From the NCBI GenBank assembly GCA_009760885.1, contig CM019696.1, positions 41,958,221 through 42,022,220 of the forward strand: DNA of 64,000 bases, in the 5' to 3' direction. Below, one piece after another: positions 47,109 to 57,716 of this stretch; positions within the stretch are counted from its first letter, which is position 1, and the number at the start of each line of letters is the position of its first letter. The notes beneath the pieces are model-generated. The model was not told the origin of the DNA. It did not search any database and worked only from the letters and a program-made list of their open reading frames with translations. Source of the DNA: Achatina immaculata (Eukaryota > Mollusca > Gastropoda > Stylommatophora > Achatinidae). A program made the position numbers and the translations under genes.

Positions 47109-47304
47109 AAGCCTACAAACATCTTAGCGTGCTTTATTTGATATACCTGTGACTCCATAGACACATATGTGGCTCCACAAATACGACTGAAACAATACAG
47201 ATTTTCCACGTGTTCTCCAGGCATCAAAAGTGTATTTTAAAACTGTAAAAACTTGTACTGCGTACATTTTTTGTTATCTGCCTGGTTGTTGACAAGGTGA
47301 TAAC

Positions 47305-47344
47305 ATGTCAGAAGAACAGGATGAGAAATTTAAATTCATCAAGG
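47305..47344 (+). CDS. ureG: Urease accessory GTPase UreG, coding exon 1
   Basis: ATG at 47305 opens MSEEQDEKFKFIK and the first base of a Gly codon, then a GTATGT donor at 47345. An in-frame TGA 15 nt upstream fixes this as the first Met. Phase 1 joins exactly to the exon at 47847 (Gly-Gly-Ser-Ile-Val). The short acidic/basic start itself is not conserved in UreG; the call rests on frame continuity with exons 2 and 3. Confidence 0.75.
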
Positions 47345-47393
47345 GTATGTACAATCTGATGAAGAGTTGTTTCTTTTGTGAAAACTATTTTAA

Positions 47394-47592
47394 AATTTTA
47401 TTCAGAACACTAAATGTTGATTTATTGAACAAAGCATTAGAAAGACATCTTATTTTAACATTTTATTCAGAATACTAAATGTTGATTTATTAAACAAAGC
47501 ATTGGAAAGATATCCTATTTTAACATTTTATTTGGAACACTAAATGTTGATTCATTGAACAAAGCACTAGAAAGACATCTTATTTTATACAT
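47394..47592. repeat. 65-bp minisatellite, 3 copies
   Basis: Tandem units with ACTAAATGTTGATTTATTGA and aaagcattagaaagacatct, in ureG intron 1. Confidence 0.95.
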
Positions 47593-47846
47593 TTTAGGTT
47601 GCTGATGTTGTTGTGTGTCACAGTTTATTAATAACTTCTAGTGACTGTAAATTATATATCACTCAGTGACATTGGTTTTATTTTGAAAATGTTACTTAAA
47701 AGAATCTGTTACAGTGGTTTCATATAAAATTATTTGATAAATGTCTTACATAAAAATATCTGATAGTAATTTTCTGTGATAATAATTGCTTTACAAGCTC
47801 ATGAAAACATTGTCTCTAAAGAAGTAATTTTTGTGAAATATTTTAG

Positions 47847-48043
47847 GTGGATCCATTGTTAGTTCTGGACACAGCCATGGAGACAGCCATGGACACAGCC
47901 ATGATGACAGCCATGGACACAGCCATGATGACAGCCATGGACACAGCCATGATGACAGCCATGGACACAGACATGACACCTTAGACAACCCAGGCACTTA
48001 TACTGACAGAGATATGCCAAACTACAGAAATGACTGGAATGAG
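47847..48043 (+). CDS. ureG: UreG, coding exon 2: His-rich nickel-binding N-terminal tail
   Basis: Acceptor TTTTAG ends at 47846; donor GTAGTT starts at 48044; phases 1 in and 0 out. After GGSIVSS it encodes GHSHGDSH, three copies of GHSHDDSH and GHRHD, then YTDRDMPNYRNDWNE. Plant and some bacterial UreG proteins carry comparable His-rich tails before the GTPase domain; these bind nickel and zinc. The repeat is a 24-bp coding minisatellite (47867-47962). The segment after it corresponds to the linker before the family's R-A-F-x-V-G-I-G-G P-loop start, which is exactly how exon 3 begins. Confidence 0.88.
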
Positions 48044-48434
48044 GTAGTTCTGACATGTGTTAGATGTTTGTTTGTTTGTGTCCCATTATGTATCATTAGT
48101 TATTTAAATCAGTCTAATTTGTGAGTGCTAAGTTTCCATCATTATAGACTGCATAATGAAAAAATGCTGCACAGGTAAAACGGGCACTGACTGGGGACAT
48201 GGGACCCAACTAGAAGATCTTGATTTTGCAGATGACATAACTCTTATTAGTGACAATATGAAATCGATGCAAGAAAAAACAGATACCTTGTCTTCGCTGG
48301 CTAGCAAAATAGGACTCAAAATTAACAAGGAGAAAACAAATAATGAAACTTCTCATTAATCAAGAAGAAAAAATATGCATAGAAGGAACAGCTGTTGAAG
48401 AAATACACCAATTTATATACCATGGTAGCTACAT

Positions 48435-49444
48435 CATTAAGGACTTATACAATGGATATGGTTGTGCAGTCAAGACAGAAGAAGGGATGAGTGAATGGTT
48501 CCAGATTGAAACAGGCGTGAAACAAGGATGTATACTGTCTCACTTACTTTTTGGGATTACAATAGACTTCATAATGAAAAAATGCTGCACAGATAACACA
48601 GGCATTGACTGGGTACATGGGACCCAACTAGAAGATCTTGATTTTGCTGATGACATAACTCTTATCAGTAATAATGTGAATTCCATGCAAGGAAAAACAG
48701 ATAGCCTGTCTTCACTGGCTAGCAAAATAGGACTTGAAATTAACAAGGACAAAACAAAAATAATGAAAATTCCTCTCAATCAAAATGGAAAAATACACAT
48801 AGAAGGGACAGATATTGAAGAAGTCAATCAATCTGCATACCTTGGCAGCTACATAGACCAGGATAGTGATACTAGAAAGGAAGTTAGGATCAGAATTGCA
48901 AAAGCAGCATCACTCTTCAAGAATCTTGAGAACATATGGAATTCAAAAGTTATAAGCACAAAAACCAAGTTAAGACTATTCAATTCAAATGTAATATCCA
49001 CCCTCATTTATGCATGCGAAAGCTGGAAAACAACTAAAGAAATAGAAAAGAAATTAGACTCTTTTGAAAACAAATGCCTAAGGAAAATTCTTGGCATCAA
49101 GTGGAATGAATTCAAGAACAATGCAGAGATAAGACAGATGACTGAACAACAACCAGTCTCATGGGTGATCAGGAAAAGGAGATGGACATATGTTGGTCAC
49201 TTGATGAGAAGAAATGATCAGAGAATCCCAAAACAAGCTATCAAGTGGAACACAACAGGCCGAAGAAAAAGGGGCAGACTGCGTGAAACTCTGAAGAGGA
49301 CATTATTAAGAGAGGCCAAGCTAACAGATATAAAATCCTTTGATGAGGTTGAAAGACTCGGCGAAGACAGGAAAAATTGGCGAACTACTTTGCGAGCCCT
49401 ATGTGACGTCTAACGGCACGGGAAGGATATAAGATATAAGATAA
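48435..49444 (+). mobile_element. LINE-3 inserted into LINE-3, 11-bp TSD, long ORF
   Basis: TSD GGTAGCTACAT at 48424-48434 and 49445-49455. The insert starts within the RT (IKDLYNGYGCAVKTEEGMSE, GVKQGCILSHLLFG), has LEDLDFADDITLISNN as catalytic motif and ends GRRKRGRLRETLKRT...LRALCDV, stop at 49411-49413, with a GATATAAGATATAAGATAAG tail. The open frame 48343-49413 starts in the host element and crosses the junction in frame, so its first 30 codons belong to a different copy. Confidence 0.95.
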
Positions 49445-49790
49445 GGTAGCTACATAGACCAGGATGGTGACACCAGAAAGGAAGTTAGAATTTGAATCGC
49501 AAAAGCAGCATTGACCTTCAATAATCTTGAAAACATATGTCATTCAAAAGTTATAAGCACAAAAACCAAGTTAAGATTATTCAATTCAAATGTAATATTC
49601 ACCATATTTATGGAAAACAACTAAATAAATACACAAGAAATTAGACTCTTTTAAAAACAAATGCCTAAGGAAAATAGTCAGTATAAAGTGGAACACGAAT
49701 TCAAGAACAACGCAGAAATAAGGCAGATGAGTGAACAACAGCCTGTCTCATTGGTGATCAGAAAAAAAAAGATGGACATATATTGGTCAT

Positions 49791-50913
49791 AGAATGTATA
49801 AACTAGGAAAAATGTAGGAACAGCTTTATTAAACAACTACAAATTTGTGATGTTTTGGCATGAGCCTTGATCATACAAAAACATACAGGACGAAGAAATA
49901 GAGAGAGGAGATAAAGTATAGATTCACATGAATACTATTAAAAAAAAATTTAAAAATTAAATAGAATACTTAGCTATAAATTGTAAGATGTGGCTTGTCC
50001 GGTTGTGTGTGTCAGGAATGGATCTAGTAGGACGTGGAGACTGTTTAAATGGAGACCTGTGATATGTGGTCAGTGGGTTGTAACTGGGGGTGGTGGATGG
50101 GGAACCGGGGAGTGGAGAGAGAGTGATACAATGTTGACCTAGCCAAGAGAAGGTGAAATAGATGATTAGGGAAGAGGGGTTGCAAAGTGATGCTGTGAGG
50201 ATGTTTGACAAGTAAGAAGGGGTGGATCTTAGTAGAGAGGTACTATAATGATTGAAGAGAATGTTAAGTGTAGCTTAACAGCGAGTTTAACCCATGTGGC
50301 TCCAGCGTCTCATAATTTTGAATGCAGTGGTTCTCAAGCATCAAGTGGCTTGTGTCATCTGCATGACATTGTTTGATGGCTGTGACCAGAAAATCAGATT
50401 TGCCTCTGTGGTTGGGGCCACTGAAATGATTTGGGACTGGTTTCGAAGCATGCTGGGCAATGTTGTACAGATGTTTTTGCATACAGTCCCCTAATCTGAG
50501 GCCAGTCTCACCAATATACATTATCCTGCATCTTTTGCAAACGATGACATATATCACATTACAGGACTTGCATGTGAATCCCTCATGAAGAGTGAGGATG
50601 GTTTTGGGAAAGGTGATTGTTTTCGCTTCCCAGACTACCAGGAAGGTAATGCAGCAGGGGCGGTTACATTGTCTGGTGCCAACATATGTAAGGCTCTGCT
50701 TCAAGTGGCTGTGGATGAGGATGTCCTTAAGGTTTGGCTCACGTTTGTATGCCAACAGGGGTGGATTGGAGAAAATGTCGCGAGTGTTGGGGTTGAGTTG
50801 GACTAGAGGCAGATGATGATAAAGAATTTTCTTAACCATCTGACCATGTGGATGGAAAGGTAGTACTAACTGAACTCTGTCAGATGGAGTAACAGGCTTT
50901 TTCCTGGACACTT
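49791..50913 (-). mobile_element. Penelope-like element 3' part with GIY-YIG endonuclease
   Basis: The reverse-strand frame (50941-50264) carries PFHPHGQMVKKIL, CNRPCCITFLV, then TCKSCNVIYVIVCKRC and MYIGETGLRLGDCMQKH. The Y-V-I...Y-I-G-E-T-G-x-R-L-x-D pattern is the GIY-YIG nuclease, and C-x2-C pairs flank it as in Penelope-like retroelements. RT is missing (5' truncation). 3' sequence contains AAGGCTCATGCCAAAACATC. Inserted in LINE-3 at an ATTGG[T/G]CA site that is imperfectly duplicated. Confidence 0.75.
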
Positions 50914-51055
50914 CTATTGGGCACATGATGAGAAGAAACAATTAGAGAATACCAAAACAAGCTATCAAGAGGAACACAACAGGCCATTGAAAAAGAATGA
51001 AAAAGAAAGAGGTTGACCATATGAAACTCTAAAGAGGATATTGTTAAGAGAGGCA

Positions 51056-52154
51056 TCCAATGGAAAACCTTGGCGCAAGATAAGAACAGAGGAGGCATCT
51101 CCCTACAAACATATCAACAAAGATCCAGGCACTCAGAATTAAATATGTGGGACAAATCATCCAGCAGCCACACAAACATACACTAGCCCATTACTACGTA
51201 GGGCTAAGGCTAATCAAACTTTGTAAATTAAACAATGCATATCCCATCACTTTGGCACTATACCGCTCTTCTACAGACAATGCATACAAAGTGTCACTGG
51301 ACATGAACATTTAATACACATGAAAACATCAGGCATATACAAATATCTGGTCAGAAAACAGGAGCCACAATTACAGGACAGAATAAAGAGAGGATACAAA
51401 TACTTCATCACTGACTACACACGATCATTTCAAAACCTACACCAGAAAGGAATCACACCAAGTGCACGAGAGATAACATACAGACTATTGTTCAGCATAA
51501 CACCGACCACACAAGGTGTCACCCGCAGATCCAACAGACTGATCAGATGTAGACTATGTAGAACTAAAACACAGGAAACAGAAGAGCACATCTTCTTTGA
51601 GTGCAAAACTGTTTCTTTAGCTTTTAAACTGTTGACTCACGAGATAACAACAAGAACAACACAGACAGTAGACATGTATAGAGCAGTCATGTTGAACACC
51701 ATCCCTCGAACAGTAGCAGACAGCCATAAACAGTCCATCATAATCCTAGCAGAATTTAGATCTCTTATCTGGTCACGTAGGAATAAGGCCATGTTTGATA
51801 ACAAAGTTTTTACACCAGAAATTTTTCTGACCATCTTCCAAAACAAATTGTTAAGGCTTTCCGGTAGTTTTTAACAACTACTTGGAATACTGAAGTCCTT
51901 TTTGTTTTTTGTGTATGTATGTATGTTTTGACAACGACACAGTTTTAGTTTCAAAATATTGGTTATTATATAACCCTGTTTGTATATAACTATGCACTCA
52001 GGTGTACCTATCATCCAAATCACTATCATCTCATGTTTTGTTAAAGCCCACCATTTCATTATTTCACTTCACGGGCAATCACCCTCACTTCACGTCATTT
52101 GCACACGATTTGTAACTATCAGACAAATAAACTTCATTAAAAAAAACAAAAAAC
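51056..52154 (+). mobile_element. L1/Tx1-like LINE, ORF2 C-terminus and 3' UTR
   Basis: The frame after 51060 reads ISTKIQALRIKYVGQIIQQP and ITLALYRSSTDNAYKVSLD, and 51320-51874 encodes KGITPSAREITYRLLFSI and a zinc-binding CRLCRTKTQETEEHIFFEC (C-x2-C-x7-H-x4-C). This is the C-terminal architecture of L1/Tx1-type ORF2 (zf-RVT). The 3' UTR runs to an A-rich end (52139-52153) that abuts U1 snRNA sequence. RT and endonuclease are absent. Confidence 0.7.
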
Positions 52155-52282
52155 GGTGGTACTTCCAGGGTGAGACCGTCCCATTGCACTCCGGGTGGGT
52201 TGACCCCTGCGATCACCCCAAATGCGGGTGACTCGAGTGCGTAAATTTTTCGTAGGGGGGACTGCGTTTGCACTATCCCCTG
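52155..52282 (+). pseudogene. U1 snRNA, 5'-truncated (nt about 37-164)
   Basis: GGTGGTACTTCCAGGGTGAG, CCATTGCACTCCGGGTGGGT, TGACCCCTGCGATCACCCCA, AATGCGGGTGACTCGAGTGC, an Sm-site-like AAATTTTTCG and the final stem ending ACTATCCCCTG align with animal U1. The first 36 nt, including the ACTTACCTG that pairs with 5' splice sites, are absent; an A-rich LINE end takes their place. The 3' flank ATTAAACAAATAG loosely resembles a snRNA 3' box, then an 18-nt poly(A) ends the insertion at 52330. Confidence 0.9.
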
Positions 52283-52330
52283 ACATTAAACAAATAGCAT
52301 GATTGGTTAGAAGCAAAAAAAAAAAAAAAA

Positions 52331-52455
52331 AGGCCAAATTAGTAGGCATAAAATCCCTTGATGAGATTGAAAAGCTTACCAAAAACTGGACAACTTGGCA
52401 AGCTGCTATGCGAGCCATATGTGACATTTAACGATATGAGAAAGATGTAAGAAAT
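52331..52455 (+). mobile_element. LINE-3 3' terminus (end of the split host copy)
   Basis: Begins AGGCCAAATTAGTAGGCATA, continues with SLDEIEKLTKNWTTWQAAMR-like codons and a GAGAAAGATGTAAGAA tail; continues the copy interrupted at 51055. Confidence 0.8.
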
Positions 52456-52539
52456 TTCCATCAAACCAGCAAGCTTAGTGGTTCTGCAGCTGATGTTATG
52501 ACAAAAAACATGAATAAAGGCACAAGAATTAGAATGTAT

Positions 52540-52650
52540 TATCAAAGCTATCTTTGGACTCACCTGGGCAAGAGTAGAAAAAAAAGCAAAGGACATGTGT
52601 TTGCGGAAGCCCATGTGCCTTTGGCACTTAAGGTTCAGAGAAAGATGGTT
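52540..52650 (+). mobile_element. LINE-4 3' terminus
   Basis: CTCACCTGGGCAAGAGTAGA to GCACTTAAGGTTCAGAGAAA matches the LINE-4 ends at 8104-8230 and 34530-34620. Confidence 0.8.
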
Positions 52651-52829
52651 ATCTTTGCTTCTCTTAGCAGACCTGAGAAATGTGCTTCTCAATTATTTCC
52701 ACGTATTATGTATGTGTATTGTGCATCACAATATCTGTAAATGTAAGAAGATTTCATAAATGAAGAGTTTTTTTTTAGGAAAAAATATGTAGTGTGATGA
52801 TTTTAGCTGATATTTGTGTACTACTGTCC

Positions 52830-53225
52830 ATCGGCAATGACGAGAACTACCACTGGTGATGTCTAGATCGACTTGTATCCAAACTCATTGTATGGCATAC
52901 TAAAATAATAAATAATGTCTGAAATAACCTTCTAGATGTAATTTATTTATTATTTAACTACTTCCCTAGTCCATCTAATAGTCTAAATCTACTTGGGGTA
53001 AATTCACGAACAGTGGTCTAGTCGTAGGGGGATATGTTTACCTCCGAAGTCACACAAAAATTTATATTTTTTCATTCAACTGAAACATTTGACCCCCATT
53101 GTTAACCACGGGTCACAAGACATGCACACTAAACTGTTTACAATCAAAATTTACATCGGGTTTTTAATGAAACAAAGCTAGTGTATAAGTACATTGGCAG
53201 AAACTTAACAAACCGGAAGTGTTAA
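52830..53225 (-). repeat. 400-bp dispersed non-coding repeat, inverted copy
   Basis: Reverse complement relative of 44800-45205; see that entry for the shared blocks. Confidence 0.8.
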
Positions 53226-53279
53226 TATAAGTACACTGGCAGGGGAAGAGCTAAAAGACCAGGAAAGGGTACTTCTTTC

Positions 53280-53490
53280 AACAAATTTAATGTGCATCTC
53301 TTGACAAATGTAGAAAATGTGCTTCTCATAGCAAACATGGAAAATATACTTCTCTTGTAAAACATGAAAAATGTGCTTTTCTTAGCAAACATGAAAAATG
53401 TGCTTCTCTTAGCAGACATAGGAATCGTTTTCTCTTAGCACATATAGAAAGCATTCTTCTCTTAGCAAACATAGAAAATTTGCTTCTCTT
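53280..53490. repeat. Degenerate 27-bp minisatellite, left half
   Basis: Copies of GTGCTTCTCTTAGCAAACAT+gaaaaat. The array continues at 55551-55680 beyond an RTE-1 insertion; a related array lies at 59890-60120. Confidence 0.9.
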
Positions 53491-53492
53491 AC

Positions 53493-55549
53493 CAATTATC
53501 CAAATGCTTGAAGACATCAATATAGACGGCAAAGACTTGAAGACTGTAAAACATCTATACTGGCATCAAGAAGCAGCAATTCAATTTGAAAATGGAACTG
53601 GAAAATATCAACCTATAAAACAAGGGATGCGACAAGGATGTGTACTATCTCCAGACCTTTTTTCCCTGTATAGCGAGAATATTCTAAGAACGATCATCAC
53701 AGAACCAGGCATAAAAATTGGAGAATACAATATTAATAACCTTCGGTATGCTGATGACACAGTACTGATAGCTGAGAACCAACAAAATCTCTTGGATAAA
53801 GTTGCTAAAGGAAGTGAACAGAAAGGCCTTACTTTGAACATCAAAAAGACAGAGACTATGGTTATATCTAAGAAATAGAATCCACCAACATGCAGTATAA
53901 AATTAAATGGAACTATTCTAAAGCAGGTGCAGAAATTCAAATACCTTGGAGCAGTAATAACTTCAGATGGGAAATTAGTTAGCAAGTTAGTTGATTCTCT
54001 TGGGCCAAATGTGGCGCATAGGGCGGAGGACAAGACTCTCCATGTCTGGCAATTCCTTGCTACTTGCTTTAGATCTTTGGTGTTTCTGATGAGCATTGTT
54101 GAACACTTCTTGGTGATAACTCTTCTTAGCGTGTCTTTGGGTCTTCCCTGCTTTCTTTTACCCCCTGGTGACCATGTAGAGTGTGGGAGTTGAATCCCCA
54201 CCAAAGGAATGGAGAGAAGGTATTATTTTTAAACTGCTTAAAAAAGGGGAGTTGTCTGACTACAATAACTGGCGTGGTATCACCCTGCTATCAATACCAG
54301 GAAAACTCGTTTGCAGTTTGCTGATAGAAAGACTCAGGAAATCACTGATTGTCAAACTTAGAGAAGAACAGGAGGGTTCAGACCAAACCAGTCCTGCATG
54401 GACCATACTCAGAACTATCATAGAAGAATCAATAGAATTTCAGTCTCATCTCACCATCAACTTCATGGACTTCCAAAAAGCCTTCGACAGCCTCCACCAA
54501 CCCACACTGTGGAAACTTCTTACAATCTATGGCTTTCCGTCCAAATATGTAAACATAATAAAAGCCCTCTACGATGATTCATGTTGCTGTGTAAGAACAG
54601 AATCTGGCAACTCTGACTGGTTTCCGGTGGAAACAGGTGTAAAACAAGGTTGCGTCATGTCACCAATGCTATCTGGGCTAGCAATTGATTGGATATTTCA
54701 CAGATGCACCCATGATACATCCCTGGGCATTAAATGGATTGACAATAAATCACTGGAAGACCTAGACTTCGCAGATGATATCGCACTGCTGAGCTCCACA
54801 CACGCTGATGTGAAATAGAAAACAAACTGACTCCAAAATATCTCTAAACAAATTGGCCTCAAAATCAACTCAGAAAAAAATAAAGTTCTTGATCTCACCA
54901 ACAAACCAGATAACATTAAACTTAATGGCCATGCTCTTGAAAAAGTTACTAATTTTACACACCAAGGAAGCAAGTTAACACCCACAGGAGATGAGAAATG
55001 CAGAACAGAAATTAGGAACAGAATAGGCCAAGCAAAGACTGCATTTCAGAGAATGAGAAACATATTATGCAACATATCCTTATCAATGAATGTTAGAAAA
55101 TGAGTCCTAAAATGTTATATTGAACCTATCTTGTTATATGGAAGTGAATCATGGACAATAGGCAGGTCTTCACAGAAATCATTGGAAGCAGCAGAAATAT
55201 GGTTTATTAGAAGATGTTGTGAATCCCCTGGACAGCAAAAATAACTAATGGAGAATTGTATGAGAAGAGCTGAAGAGACAAAAAAATCTTGTAAAAAAAA
55301 TAAGAGGGAGACAATGTACTTTCATAGGACATGCAATGAGAAGAGGGGGCACTGAAAATATTACAACAACAACTGGAAAAATAGAGGGAAGAAGATCCAG
55401 AGGAAGACCAAGAGAAATGATACTGGACAGTCTGATGGGATGGTGTGAAAGGAGGTCACCAACTGAGCTGATGGCCTGCATGAAGTATCGGGTACTCTGG
55501 AGAAGCATAATAGCCAACACCAGTCAGCACAGCAACTGATGATGATGAT
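53493..55549 (+). mobile_element. RTE-1 LINE inserted in a minisatellite, carrying LINE-5
   Basis: RT from [20 protein letters not shown] through [16 protein letters not shown] and [13 protein letters not shown] to [11 protein letters not shown] (53930-53970). Interrupted at 53976-54988, then [15 protein letters not shown] (55000), LLYGSESWTIG and [17 protein letters not shown] with a GATGATGATGAT tail ending at 55549. Stops and a small deletion near 53790 (one DLQ block lost). Confidence 0.9.
53976..54988. mobile_element. LINE-5 insertion, 5' part inverted (twin priming)
   Basis: TSD AGATGGGAAAT (53965-53975) and AGATGAGAAAT (54989-54999), one mismatch. The minus-strand part (about 54188-53976) is the 3' end: GGKRKQGRPKDTLRRV, LKQVARNCQTWRVLSSAL, ALCATFGPRES. 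The plus-strand part (about 54188-54988) is the RT: WREGIIFKLLKKGELSDYNN, INFMDFQKAFDSLHQPTLW (motif A), GVKQGCVMSPMLSGLAIDW, LEDLDFADDIALLSS (motif C), ending near KLTPTGD. The two parts are head to head with the intervening C-terminal region missing. Confidence 0.85.
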
Positions 55550-55550
55550 A

Positions 55551-55680
55551 GCAAACATGGAAAATGTATTTCTGTTCGCAAATATAGAAAATTTGCTTCT
55601 CTTAGAAGACATGGAAAGCATTCTTCTCTTAGCAAACTTAGAGGAGTGCTTCTTAAAAAAAAACATGGACAGAGTGCTTC
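55551..55680. repeat. Degenerate 27-bp minisatellite, right half
   Basis: GCAAACATGGAAAATGTATT and TTGCTTCTCTTAGAAGACAT units continue the array of 53280-53490. Confidence 0.9.
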
Positions 55681-55689
55681 TCCTGGTAT

Positions 55690-56395
55690 TATAGAATAAG
55701 GGGATGGAACCATAATGACAAAGTTCAAAATTCAGACTCTGGCTTCACTGCATTTGGGACAACCCTATATATGCTCAGCTGCATGCCACACCATCCATTC
55801 CTGTCATATGTTGGTTGTTTATGATGTGTTTTCTGTCACACAGTTTGGATTTCTTGCAGCAGCACCTTTAATTTTTCCTAACTCCAGCAGTCTTTTCACA
55901 GCTACATTGTTCTACCATTCACCCTCTTCATTCTCCCACAGTCTGTCCAGTACAGTCTTTCAATGTCCCCCTTGCTCATTTTTTTAAAATGTGCCCTTAG
56001 AAAATCTAGTGGCATAAGAAAATTAATTTTTTTAATAAGCTGAAAGGAATGGAGGAAAATGAACTCTTTCCATTACAGCTTTATGGAAAAGGATGGATCT
56101 TCTAAATTTCAAAACAAATTAAAGAAATGTAGAGAAGAAACTAAATTGAAAACTGCCAGAGAACTGATTCTTTTGAAAATTATTGGAGCCTTTCAAGAAT
56201 AACTAATCTTTTCCATTTTGATGGCACACTATTGCATCGTCTATTTTTCATTTCCAACTTTGCCATTAAAATCATTGAATATATATGTGATTTGGTGTAG
56301 CTCATAGTTTGTTCTAAACTGAGTATGGTATTAATTTCATGTGGTTTAGTGTGGCTCATAGCTTGTTCTAAGTCTATAAAATATCTGAATATCTT
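55690..56395. other. Unassigned intronic sequence
   Basis: 55735-55985 has relics of a LINE C-terminus on the minus strand (GxGDIERLYWTDC-like) but is too decayed to assign. Two copies of GTGTGGCTCATAGCTTGTTC-type sequence occur at 56296-56370. Confidence 0.35.
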
Positions 56396-56800
56396 CTTCA
56401 GGACTGTCTGCTGTCAGAGCACATGCTAGTACAATGTTTACATTTATAGGTCTTTCCATCAAATGAACTAACAGATTTGATCTGAAATATTCCAAAATTC
56501 TTCAGTTTGTTCCTCTGCTTCCTCAGCAAAGATGATCCCTTCTCCTCTTTTATGTTTATCCTTTCCTGAGTGTATGATACTGTGCTGTCCAACTCAGTTT
56601 TGTCTATGATACTGTACTGTCCAACTCAGTTTTGTCTACACCTGTCCATCTCACTTCACTCATTTCTAGGTTGTCAGTTTCCATTCTTTCCATTTCTTTT
56701 ATTACATTTTCTAATTTTCCTGTCTGATAAAGTGTTCTCACATTCCAAGCTGCAAATTTGACTATGTTTGTTTTGTAGCTTGACGATCATCTAAAATCAC
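56396..56800 (-). mobile_element. RTE endonuclease N-terminal fragment
   Basis: The reverse strand reads NVRTLYQTGKLENVIKEMER, METDNLEMSEVRWTGVDKTE, then degraded sequence. Equivalent to the inverted part of the RTE-1 at 60440 (WNVRTLFQAGKLENVKMEME). Confidence 0.75.
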
Positions 56801-56823
56801 CTGTTTCATGAAATGCCCGACTG

Positions 56824-56925
56824 GAAAGAAATGTCTGCAACAGATGGTATTACCAAGTGGTTACCTATGGTTAGATAGAAAGAAATGTCTGCAACAGATG
56901 GTATTACCAAGTGGTTACCTATCTA
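56824..56925. repeat. Tandem duplication, 54-bp period
   Basis: AAAGAAATGTCTGCAACAGA through tggttacctat occurs twice, and the sequence between (atggttagat) is the inverse of what follows the second copy (atctaaccat), giving a small palindrome. Confidence 0.85.
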
Positions 56926-57478
56926 ACCATACCAATCATTGGTTGATTTGGTGATCGAATGAAAACCTATATTTGCAATGTAGTATGGTTGTAGTTGGAA
57001 ATGAAAAAGTAGAAGATTTAGTAGAATTTTATGGTCTGGGAATGAGAAATGAGCTGACAGATAATGTTGGTTATGGTCACCATTCTATGATGGTAGGCAG
57101 ATGATCTCAATGTAGGGACAATGGCTACAATCAATGACTAGTACAGTCACTGCCAGGAAAGAAAGCAATGGTAAACTATCTTCTGGAAATATACCAAGAA
57201 ACCCAAACAGCAATCATGGAAAGTCAAATAGGAAAAAGATCTGGTGGTGAGGCCTCCAGGTCAGATAGATCTAATTTTAACACCGGGGAAGAGTGTGAGG
57301 CAGAGGTCAGTACTAGTAATTGTGATGACGGACAAAATCCTGACAGTGTTACCAAGGAAAACCCCTGCATCGAACTAAAAAGAAAAATAAGAGTAGGAAC
57401 ATGGAATGTAAGAAGTATGTATGAGGGAATGTGCGAGGAGATAAATTAATAGAATGGGCAAATATGCATAACATGATT

Positions 57479-57610
57479 CATCATCATTATCAGGTGCCAT
57501 GCCAACTGGCACTGGCTATTATGCTTCTCCAGAGTACACGATCCTTCATGCAGGCCATTAGCTCAGTTGGTGATCTCCTCTCACATCATCCCATCAGACT
57601 GTCCAGTATC
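57479..57610 (-). mobile_element. 132-bp RTE-1 3' end with 10-bp TSD
   Basis: TAACATGATT at 57469-57478 and 57611-57620. The reverse strand encodes the last RTE-1 residues ([21 protein letters not shown]) and a GAT-type tail next to the left TSD. Confidence 0.92.
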
Positions 57611-57716
57611 TAACATGATTATTGGAAACAAATGGTTTAAGTGATGTTTGAGAAGTCTGGCTACCTGAAGCAGGCCAAACAAAAAGACCTTTATTCACAC
57701 TTACTACATTCTTATT

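Larger units (their letters stand above)
48147..51055 (+). mobile_element. Host LINE-3 copy in ureG intron 2, in three pieces
   Basis: The pieces are 48147-48434 (LEDLDFADDITLISDN to YHGSYI), 49445-49790 (GSYIDQDGDTRKEVRI to RKKKMDIYW) and 50921-51055 (HMMRRNN to the RGYC-ERH frame); the last 125 bp of the element reappear at 52331-52455. It was opened by another LINE-3 (48435-49444), a GIY-YIG element (49791-50913) and the Tx1/U1 insertion (51056-52330). Frameshifted throughout. Confidence 0.85.

Noticed and set aside
47791..48056. Reverse-strand Cys/Trp-rich repeat ORFs (HGCVHGCHHGC, CPWLSS)
   Set aside because: Antisense of the His-rich UreG exon repeat; the plus-strand frame has splice sites and family similarity.
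48343..49413. Intact 356-residue RT gene
   Set aside because: The ORF crosses an insertion boundary at 48434/48435 and lacks endonuclease and RT fingers.
52155..52282. Functional U1 snRNA gene
   Set aside because: The 5' 36 nt with the splice-site recognition sequence are missing and no snRNA promoter precedes it.
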